Below are positions 7,348 through 13,064 of a DNA stretch of 13,064 nucleotides, piece after piece. The stretch is taken from NCBI GenBank assembly GCA_023415035.1, contig JAEZLX010000143.1, forward strand, positions 1-13,064, in the 5' to 3' direction. Below the pieces are notes generated by a model, which was given only the letters and a program-made list of their open reading frames with translations, ran no database searches and had not been told where the DNA came from. Made by a program: the position numbers and the translations under genes. Origin of the DNA: Pseudomonadota bacterium. GTDB taxonomy: Bacteria; Pseudomonadota; Gammaproteobacteria; Burkholderiales; Burkholderiaceae_C. The first letter of the stretch is position 1; each line of letters opens with the position of its first letter.

Positions 7348-7577
7348 TCAGGCATCCCACACGCACGGGGGCGACGAGGACACGGACGGGGGAGAGGTGT
7401 TCATTGGCGCGGGCAGCGCTCAGATGGTGAGCCTCTCGGGCAACACGATTGCCAACAGCACGGGGCAGCAGACGCAGCGCACGCTCGTGGCGGAAGAGAT
7501 CCGCAGCGTGCCCGGCGTGGGCATGGGGGCGAACCCGAACGGGCCGACGCCGCCCAGGGGCAAGGAGCCGATTGCGT
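7280..7577 (+). pseudogene. Orphan 3' fragment of a DUF2235-type large effector gene
   Basis: About 98 in-frame codons with no start of their own begin inside the same peptide as the last visible residues of the gene at 10489, then continue for about 76 codons not seen in that gene because the window ends. The continuation is His/Asp/Glu-rich (THGGDEDTDGGEVF), then SLSGNTIANSTGQQTQ and a Pro/Gly-rich end (NPNGPTPPRG). It is cut near 7577, where the IS21-type end repeats begin. It is therefore a dead remnant of a paralogue or a duplicated 3' end. The frame is also open leftwards to 6755, but that part is antisense to CAP and shadows psiF, so it is not part of the gene. Confidence 0.8.
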
Positions 7578-7644
7578 ATTCCACGCGATGGCGGACACGA
7601 TTCCACGCTGATGGCGGACAGCATTCCAAACTGATGGCGGACAC
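7578..7644 (+). repeat. Three ~22-bp tandem repeats at the IS21 left end
   Basis: Three copies of a unit of form ATTCCACGCTGATGGCGGACA occupy 7578-7598, 7600-7621 and 7623-7644. Copy 1 lacks one base and copy 3 has AAA in place of ACG. IS21-family elements carry multiple short repeats near each end as transposase binding sites, and GGCGGACA-type cores are familiar there. The position immediately outside istA fits this role. Confidence 0.8.
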
Positions 7645-7730
7645 CTGCGGGGTGTTCTGAGTGACCCGAACGCGGCATACGCTGCCCGGTTTTATGACCG
7701 GAACCAGCGATGCCCACACCCAGGGTCACC

Positions 7731-9254
7731 ATGAGCAAATTACGACACACACTGCAACTGCTGCACGCCGGGGCCTTGAGCACCCGCCAAATCGGTGCCG
7801 CCATCGGCATCTCCAAATCCACCGTCAGCGAGATAGCCAGCTACGCGCGCGTGGCCGGCGTGGACTGGGCGCTGGCCCAGACCTTGAGCGACGAAGAACT
7901 GCAGGCACGGCTGTACAAGCCAGCGGTAGCCCGCCAGTCCCGCCACCTCGAGCCCGACTATGCCCAGCTGCATCGGGAACTGCGTCGCCCTGGCGTGACC
8001 CTGCAGCTGCTCTGGGAGGAATACCAGCACCAACATGCTGGTCAGGCGTACAAGTACAGCGCCTTCTGCGAGAAGTACAAGGCCTGGGCCCGGCGCCTGC
8101 AGCGCTCCATGCGCCAGAACCACGAGGCCGGCGACAAGCTGTTTGTGGACTACGCCGGCCAGACGGTGCCCGTCGTGGATGCAGGCACTGGCGAGATTCG
8201 CCAGGCCCAGGTCTTCGTGGCCGTGCTGGGGGCATCGAACTACACCTACGCCTGCGCCACCCCCAGCCAGAAGGCCGCCGACTGGGCGGCCAGCATCATC
8301 GCCACGCTGGAGTTCATCGGCGGCGTCCCCCGCCTGCTGGTGCCCGACCAGCCGCGCGCCCTCATGGCCCGTCCCGACCGCTACGAGCCCACCGCGCACC
8401 GCCTGCTCGAAGAACTCTCGGCCCACTACAGCCTGGCCGTGATGCCCGCGCGCCCGGCCAAGCCACGCGACAAGCCCAAGGTGGAGGTCGCTGTGCAGGT
8501 GGTCGAGCGCTGGATTCTGGCCAGGCTGCGCCACCAGACCTTCTTTAGCCTGGCCGAGCTCAACCGGGCGATTGCCGCCTTGCTGGTGGACTTGAACCAG
8601 CGCGCGTTCAAGAAGCTGCCGGGTAACCGTGCCAGCGCCTTTGCCGAGCTCGACAGGCCGGCCCTGCGCCCCCTGCCGGCGGTGCGCATGCCCATCGCCC
8701 GCTTCAAGCCCGCCCGCGTCAACATCGACTACCACGTCGAGCTCGATGGCCACTACTACTCGGTGCCCCACGCTCTGGTGGGCGAGAAGGTCGAGTTGCG
8801 CATCACGGCCACCACGCTCGAGGTTCTGCACGGCAACAGGCGGGTGGCCGCCCACATCCTCAATCCTCGCCGGGGCGCGCACACCACCGTGCCCGAGCAC
8901 ATGCCGGCCTCACATCGCGAGCATCTTCAGTGGACCCCTGCCAAGCTCATCGCCTGGGGTGAGCGCGTGGGCGCGGCCACCGCCGCCGTGGTGCGCTGGC
9001 AGATGGAGCACCGCCAGCATCCCGAGCAGGGTTACCGCTCCTGTCTGGGCCTCATGCGCCTGGGCCGTGAGTACGGGGCTGACCGGCTGGAGGCCGCCTG
9101 TGCGCGGGCGCAGTCGATTCGCTCACCGTCCTACAAGAGCATCGCCTCCATCCTGGGCTGCGGCCTGGACCAGCGGCCGCTGGATGCGCCGATGGCCGCA
9201 CAGGCGAGTCTGCCGCTGCACGAGAACGTGCGCGGGCCGGGCTACTACCACTGA
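7731..9254 (+). CDS. istA: IS21-family transposase IstA
   Basis: This 507-residue DDE transposase carries out strand cleavage and joining for IS21-type elements, in partnership with the ATPase IstB. An N-terminal helix-turn-helix is visible at about residues 17-40 (LSTRQIGAAIGISKSTVSEI). The integrase core has Asp140 in LFVDYAG, Asp206 in LLVPDQPRA and Glu252 in KPKVEVAVQVVERW, so all three catalytic acids are present with normal spacing. The C-terminal part has the DYHVELDGHYYSVPH block typical of IstA. An ATG at 7710 in frame is an alternative start. Length and reading frame look intact although its partner istB is broken. It is followed by istB after 34 bases. Confidence 0.95.
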   Translation: MSKLRHTLQLLHAGALSTRQIGAAIGISKSTVSEIASYARVAGVDWALAQTLSDEELQARLYKPAVARQSRHLEPDYAQLHRELRRPGVTLQLLWEEYQHQHAGQAYKYSAFCEKYKAWARRLQRSMRQNHEAGDKLFVDYAGQTVPVVDAGTGEIRQAQVFVAVLGASNYTYACATPSQKAADWAASIIATLEFIGGVPRLLVPDQPRALMARPDRYEPTAHRLLEELSAHYSLAVMPARPAKPRDKPKVEVAVQVVERWILARLRHQTFFSLAELNRAIAALLVDLNQRAFKKLPGNRASAFAELDRPALRPLPAVRMPIARFKPARVNIDYHVELDGHYYSVPHALVGEKVELRITATTLEVLHGNRRVAAHILNPRRGAHTTVPEHMPASHREHLQWTPAKLIAWGERVGAATAAVVRWQMEHRQHPEQGYRSCLGLMRLGREYGADRLEAACARAQSIRSPSYKSIASILGCGLDQRPLDAPMAAQASLPLHENVRGPGYYH

Positions 9255-9288
9255 CACCGCGATACAGACAAACAAAGCACCAACGACC

Positions 9289-9783
9289 ATGCTCAACGAA
9301 CAGACCTTGAACCAACTGCGTGCCCTGCGCCTGAACGGCATGGTGGCCGCCCTCAGCGACGCGGCCACCCACATCACGGCCAGCGAGCTGCCCTTTGAAC
9401 AACGTCTGGCGCTGCTGGTGCAGCGCGAGGTGGACTGGCGTGACAGCAAACGCCTGGAGCGCCTGCTCAAGGCCGCCCGCCTGAAGGTCTCCAGTGCCTG
9501 CCTGGAGGACATCGACTGGCGCGCCAGCCGGGGCCTGAGCCGTGAGGTCATCAGCAGCCTGGCCGGCGGGGACTGGCTGCGCCATGGCCACAACGTGCTG
9601 GTCACCGGCGCCACTGGTTGTGGCAAGACATGGCTTGCCTGCGCACTGGGGCAGCAGGCCGCACGCCTGGGCTTCTCGGTGCTCTACACCCGCGCGCCAC
9701 GGCTGCTGCAGGAGCTGCACGTGGCCCACGGCGATGGCAAAGTCACGTTTCTACTCGGGATCGACAAGGCATCTCCCAAATGA
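9289..9783 (+). pseudogene. istB: IstB, IS21 helper ATPase, 3'-truncated
   Basis: The N-terminal ~150 residues of IstB are present. They include the domain typical of the family (LNGMVAALSDAATH, LPFEQRLALLVQREVDWR) and Walker A at residues 107-114 (GATGCGKT). Family members are usually around 250 residues; here homology ends after LLQELHVAHGDG at about 9738. The frame then runs through 15 unrelated codons to a TGA at 9781-9783. Walker B, the sensor motifs and the C-terminus are lost, so ATP hydrolysis and target selection cannot work. The breakpoint coincides with a sharp fall in GC content, marking the join to the accessory cassette. Confidence 0.92.
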
Positions 9784-9844
9784 GGGGTGTACAAAAACAC
9801 ATTGTCATGGATGATCTGACAGTCTATGGCGGGAGGCCTGCAAG
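9739..9844 (+). other. Junction stretch between broken istB and lipoprotein gene
   Basis: These 106 bases are not IS21 and not clearly coding. In one plus frame a peptide continues to a TGA at 9846-9848, ending DDLTVYGGRPAR, and could be the tail of a gene deleted during the rearrangement. Its stop would overlap an ATG at 9845 as ATGA. The nine bases ATGAGGGGT occur twice, at 9780-9788 and 9845-9853. A good Shine-Dalgarno-like GGGAGG sits at 9831-9836, 8 bases before the ATG at 9845. No terminator hairpin was seen. Confidence 0.4.
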
Positions 9845-9946
9845 ATGAGGGGTTTGAATTTTTCGAGGGCGCGTGCATTGGCGGTGCAATGGGTTGCGGC
9901 ATGGTGTGCTATAGCCCGGTCATCTATCAATTGTGCGGAAACTGGA

Positions 9947-10465
9947 GTGCTGCGAGGCCTTTTGCTGGCACTTGGGGCATGTCTACTGACTGGATGTGCC
10001 AGCGTCACACCTACTACGCCGGTTCCGGGGGCTTCAACTTATTGTCTAGAAACTATCTCAACGCGTGAGTTTCGATCGGAACTGAAAACATCCAATTGGG
10101 AATATGGGCCATTTAAGCGTCATGTCATCGGAGGTCAGTCTGCTATTTGTGATCTTAATCGTTTCTATATTCTGAGTGTGAAGTTTGAAACCAAAGATGG
10201 GCGTCGAGAGGATTTGAAATTCGATCTGGTGGAGATCATGCAAAGATTTCAGGATGAATCGAATGATATAAAAAGGCCTTTCCGGCATTCAAGCCAGCCT
10301 AAGCTGGAAATTCGCTATTATCATGATCAAATCAATATTGTTTATCGTGTTTCTGAATATCAAGAAGGGGGTGTGATCGATGGATGGAGGCCGATAAAGC
10401 CGCTTGTCATCCAGGAATACCCTGTTCTGATGCATAAGCTTGTAAGCTCAACTCGCCGGCCATAA
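9947..10465 (+). CDS. Predicted outer-membrane-type lipoprotein, unknown family (candidate immunity protein)
   Basis: With the GTG start at 9947 this is a 172-residue protein beginning MLRGLLLALGACLLTGC, a textbook lipoprotein signal: Arg3, short hydrophobic core, lipobox LLTGC with lipidated Cys17. The residue after Cys is Ala, so export to the outer membrane is expected (inference). The mature part has alternating hydrophobic/charged stretches (FYILSVKFETKDG, KLEIRYYHDQINIVYRVSEY) suggesting beta strands; I do not recognise the family. An in-frame ATG at 9845 has a much better ribosome site but would place the lipobox Cys at residue 51. It is AT-rich compared with the core genes and lies 23 bases before the effector gene. 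Lipoproteins beside Tle-type lipase effectors are often their immunity proteins; that role is inferred from position only. Confidence 0.7.
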   Translation: MLRGLLLALGACLLTGCASVTPTTPVPGASTYCLETISTREFRSELKTSNWEYGPFKRHVIGGQSAICDLNRFYILSVKFETKDGRREDLKFDLVEIMQRFQDESNDIKRPFRHSSQPKLEIRYYHDQINIVYRVSEYQEGGVIDGWRPIKPLVIQEYPVLMHKLVSSTRRP

Positions 10466-10488
10466 AAAAATATACTCGGGGAAGCATC

Positions 10489-13064
10489 ATGGCAACTTAT
10501 CCGCCTACCAATTCAGAAACGTACATCAGCCGCGCAGACGATGGAACACCACGGCGTCCTTTGACTGATGCTGAGGTGGCTCGGTTACAAAGAGCCAGCC
10601 AAGCGGTTAATCAGGCGGATTTCCCGGTGGTCTTCAATCCGCAGGAAAATTCAGATCAAAAACTGTTTCACGTCTCGTTTGACGGGACGTGGAATGATCG
10701 AGAAAAGCAGACGATAGATACCAATCCAGCGGAAATCCAGCGATTGGTGGAGGCGGCGCTGGGAGATAATGGGAAGCCAGTATACAAACCCGGCGTAGGT
10801 GCTCAAGGTGGTCCTAGTGGTGTCTTTGACGGCGGCCCGAATGCGGGTCATGCTGCCAAAGCAATTGTCAATGAGGCTTATAACGAATTTCGTGATCAAG
10901 TTATTGCTTGGAAACAAGAAAATCCCAATGCGGAGGTCGTTGTTTCTATTGCTGGTTTTAGTCGGGGTAGTGCTCAGTCATTGGATTTTGCTAACACGCT
11001 GCATGAGCGAGGTGTCCCTGATCCTGTCAATCCTGGTCAATATTTGATTGCTCCTGGAGCAATTACCCTGGGCCCCATATTGTTGTATGACCCGGTGGAT
11101 ATGAGTTATGGAATTCTGGATACCAGCGTAGCGCCAAGTGCTACCAGTGTATTGGTGCTGGGTGCGGCCGATGAACATCGTCATATGTTCCCGGCATTGA
11201 GTGTGGTGGACCCTAGCCAACCAAATGATCCTCGCATCACGCGCATTGAATTGCCTGGCGCTCATACCGACATTGGTGGTGGCTATGACAACGGTGTAGG
11301 TGCGATCACGCTACAGATCGGGCGCGACTATCTGGCCAGAGCGGGTGTGCCGATTGCCGAAGTGCCGCCTGAGCTGGGGCCCGATATGGAGGCGCTGCAT
11401 GTGCATGACTCCAGCACGGACAGCCACAACAATGTCATTTGGGATACACGCCCAGATCGTGGCGTTCAAACCAGCGCCAATCCGCCGGCTGACCCTGAGC
11501 GTTTGGCTGAGTTGTACCCGTCGCACTCCAAGAGTATCGATCCGCAGTCTTTGGAGGTGCGGGCGACAGGTAACGGGGCGGCGGAAGAGTTACCGTATTC
11601 GTCGCCCAACCCACCACCAGCCGCAACCGGCGAACCGGATTCTGTGGCTGCTGGCTCTCTACAACCGGATAGTCCACCGGGCCAGGAAGCCGGCCAAAGC
11701 CTTGGCGAATGGTCGGGCACGGTGCCGCCCGAGCAAGCCTCGGCGCTGCTGCAGATGCTGGGCAACCTGGGGCTGGGCAGCGAGGCGCTGGGCCAGGTGC
11801 GCATCCTGAACAACCCGGACGGCAGCCAGAGCATCGCGTTGGATGTGGGCGGGGGCGATCTGATGGCGCTGGGGCAGATGGAGCCAGCGGCCAACGGCAG
11901 CGGCTGGACGAGCGTGCACCTGCCCGGAGGCGACCCGGACAAGCCCGTTCACCTGGGCCCGCAGGGCCAGGTGTTCAGCCACGATGCCTACGTGGAAGGC
12001 CAGGTCCAGACGGCGGCGCAGGGGCTGAACCTGTTCAGCGGCTTGGTCAGCGGCTTGCAGAACTGGGATCAATTGAGCGATCTGCAGCGGCTGAACACGG
12101 TGGTGTCACTGTACAGCCAGGTGGACAACTTCGGATCGGCACTGGGCCAGGGCAACCACCTGCCGGGTGACCTGGGCGTAGGCGGCAGCATGCTGGCGTT
12201 CATCAATGCCATGGACGGTGGCAGCGACTTCGCGCAGGTGATGACGGGGCTGAGCCTGGCGCAGCAAGGCTTGACCGCCTGGAGCAACATACTGGTCAAC
12301 CAGGCTTTCGACATGGCCGGGCAGATGGCGGGCGCGGCGGTGGTGGATATGGCCATGACGCAGGCGTATGACGCGGCGATCAGCAGCGCCGTGCAGACCG
12401 GGGCGCTGGCACAGGGCCTCGGGCAAGCGATCCCGTATCTGAACCTGGTCTACTCGCTGTCGAACATAGAAGAGAACCCGCTGGGGGCGGTGACGGCGGC
12501 GCTGTCGATGATGGGGCCATGGGGGCAGGCGGCGGCGGCGGTGCTTACCGTGGTGTCGATGTTCATGAGCAAGGACATCCCGCCGAGCATCGGGGAGGCC
12601 GAGGTGCACATCGATGCGAGCACGGGCGCGGTGGTGGTGGAGACGACGCGGGACGAGCGCGATGGCGGAGGCACGGCGGCGCAGTGGGCGCATGCGCTGG
12701 GGCAGCTGGCGGTGGCCGCGGGCATGAGCGCGCCGCAGGCGGGAGCGCCGGCGCAGCACCTGCCCAGCGTGGGGTATTACCACGACCCGGACGGGCCGAA
12801 CCTCTCGGGCAGCAACGGTCACCTGGTGCTGCGGTGGACGGATGAGGACGGGCAGAGTCGCCAGCGGGTGTACGACAGCAGCGGGATGCGCTGGGACGGC
12901 AACAGCGTGGAGGGGCAAAGCGACATCATGCGCGACTACCTGCTGCTGGTCAGCCGCCAGGGGCCGTTGCCGCTGGAGTACCGAGCGGTGGAAGGGGGCG
13001 TGCTGCAGGTGGAGTACGGGGTGGCGACGGTGCTGTACGCGACGGCGCTGGGCACGCACGACGG
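10489..13064 (+). CDS. Large DUF2235/Tle1-like alpha/beta-hydrolase effector, 3' end beyond window
   Basis: An open frame of 858 codons runs off the window edge, with GGGGAAG about 6 bases before ATG 10489. Residues about 60-350 look like DUF2235, the family of type VI lipase effectors Tle1 (phospholipase activity in studied members). Visible are FDGTWN at 64-69, the nucleophile elbow GFSRG with Ser158, Asp201 in LYDPVD, and His259 in PGAHTDIGGGY, giving a plausible Ser-Asp-His triad. No signal peptide is seen. Residues about 365-408 form a Pro/Ser/Gly linker, after which GC rises strongly. The C-terminal region is rich in Gly/Ala/Gln with hydrophobic stretches (for example around 666-694, AAAAVLTVVSMFM) and no family I recognise. 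The last 68 bases match the orphan fragment at 7280, which shows what follows. Function as a secreted antibacterial or anti-eukaryotic lipase is inference; no secretion genes are in view. Confidence 0.88.
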   Translation, partial: MATYPPTNSETYISRADDGTPRRPLTDAEVARLQRASQAVNQADFPVVFNPQENSDQKLFHVSFDGTWNDREKQTIDTNPAEIQRLVEAALGDNGKPVYKPGVGAQGGPSGVFDGGPNAGHAAKAIVNEAYNEFRDQVIAWKQENPNAEVVVSIAGFSRGSAQSLDFANTLHERGVPDPVNPGQYLIAPGAITLGPILLYDPVDMSYGILDTSVAPSATSVLVLGAADEHRHMFPALSVVDPSQPNDPRITRIELPGAHTDIGGGYDNGVGAITLQIGRDYLARAGVPIAEVPPELGPDMEALHVHDSSTDSHNNVIWDTRPDRGVQTSANPPADPERLAELYPSHSKSIDPQSLEVRATGNGAAEELPYSSPNPPPAATGEPDSVAAGSLQPDSPPGQEAGQSLGEWSGTVPPEQASALLQMLGNLGLGSEALGQVRILNNPDGSQSIALDVGGGDLMALGQMEPAANGSGWTSVHLPGGDPDKPVHLGPQGQVFSHDAYVEGQVQTAAQGLNLFSGLVSGLQNWDQLSDLQRLNTVVSLYSQVDNFGSALGQGNHLPGDLGVGGSMLAFINAMDGGSDFAQVMTGLSLAQQGLTAWSNILVNQAFDMAGQMAGAAVVDMAMTQAYDAAISSAVQTGALAQGLGQAIPYLNLVYSLSNIEENPLGAVTAALSMMGPWGQAAAAVLTVVSMFMSKDIPPSIGEAEVHIDASTGAVVVETTRDERDGGGTAAQWAHALGQLAVAAGMSAPQAGAPAQHLPSVGYYHDPDGPNLSGSNGHLVLRWTDEDGQSRQRVYDSSGMRWDGNSVEGQSDIMRDYLLLVSRQGPLPLEYRAVEGGVLQVEYGVATVLYATALGTHD
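12997..13064 (+). repeat. 68-bp exact repeat, copy 2 (window edge)
   Basis: This is the in-gene copy of the repeat also found at 7280-7347, in the same orientation, and it encodes residues 837 to 858 of the DUF2235-type protein. It is cut by the window edge, so its full length is unknown. The repeat spacing is 5717 bases, so recombination between the copies would remove the IS21 remnant, the lipoprotein gene and most of the effector gene. Confidence 0.97.

Larger units (their letters stand above)
7577..9738 (+). mobile_element. Partial IS21-family insertion sequence
   Basis: The element consists of a left end with three short repeats (7578-7644), istA, and the first ~150 codons of istB, in the standard IS21 order. 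The left boundary is placed where the effector remnant gives way to the end repeats and is uncertain by about 10 bases. The right end is missing: istB homology stops after HVAHGDG at about 9738 and AT-richer, unrelated DNA follows. Without istB and the right terminal repeat the copy cannot transpose by itself. No target-site duplication can be scored because one end is lost. Confidence 0.85.

Noticed and set aside
7578..7644. Possible mini CRISPR array
   Set aside because: Units are nearly contiguous with 1-base gaps and no spacers; position outside istA fits IS21 end repeats.
6755..7660. Continuous plus frame joining psiF antiframe, CAP antisense and effector fragment
   Set aside because: Chance fusion of an out-of-frame shadow with the real effector remnant; only 7280-7577 has coding support.
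7686..7701. Small inverted repeat CCGGT/ACCGG upstream of istA
   Set aside because: Only a 5-bp stem, no U-tract, common by chance in GC-rich DNA.
6896..7822. CAP protein read as intact from an ATG at 7822
   Set aside because: Codons upstream of about 7282 are antisense to the effector fragment, IS end and istA start; no signal peptide or CAP homology there.
9826..10068. 80-codon Cys-rich plus frame overlapping the lipoprotein gene
   Set aside because: No recognisable domain, weak initiation context, and the overlapping frame has a clear lipoprotein signal; kept only as a note on start ambiguity.
12106..13059. 317-codon minus frame opposite the effector C-terminus
   Set aside because: Arg/His/Pro-rich shadow of the open effector frame; no start context or motifs.

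Overview
The window is GC-rich DNA with a conserved beta-proteobacterial gene order, most likely from Burkholderiales (Comamonadaceae or Sphaerotilus/Leptothrix type). That placement rests on the order yicC-gmk-rpoZ, divergent from a kinase, a PP2C phosphatase, rph, rdgB and hemW, and on protein style. No 16S or similar marker is present, so the genus is not resolved.

Left part (1-6879) is ordinary core chromosome. On the minus strand, transcribed leftwards, lie yicC (YicC-type RNase), gmk (guanylate kinase) and rpoZ (omega subunit), ending at a perfect 14-bp stem terminator (120-150). On the plus strand a tightly packed operon runs: Ser/Thr protein kinase, PP2C phosphatase (ATGA overlap), rph, rdgB (ATGA overlap) and hemW (overlap). 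A small exported protein with two PsiF-type repeats follows.

Middle part (6896-9844) is a scar zone. A CAP/SCP-domain gene on the minus strand keeps only its C-terminal ~128 codons. At about 7280 it is joined to the orphan 3' end of a large toxin-like gene. That remnant is cut at about 7577 by the left end of an IS21-family element carrying three ~22-bp repeats, an apparently intact istA, and an istB that stops after its Walker A region at about 9738. Beyond this junction base composition drops sharply.

Right part (9845-13064) is an AT-richer accessory cassette. It holds a predicted lipoprotein of unknown family (candidate immunity protein) and, 23 bases later, a large open gene that runs off the right edge (858 codons visible). 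Its first ~350 residues carry the hallmarks of DUF2235/Tle1-type alpha/beta-hydrolase phospholipase effectors (FDGTWN, GFSRG, YDPVD, GAHTDIGGGY). A Pro-rich linker then leads into a GC-rich C-terminal region. The last 68 bases of the window are identical to 7280-7347, the start of the orphan 3' fragment. The fragment therefore belongs to the same gene family and previews about 76 codons of the missing C-terminus.

The most interesting reading is a mosaic toxin/immunity locus that has duplicated its 3' end, lost neighbouring DNA, and been hit by an IS. No VgrG, PAAR or T6SS structural gene is visible, so the secretion route is unknown.
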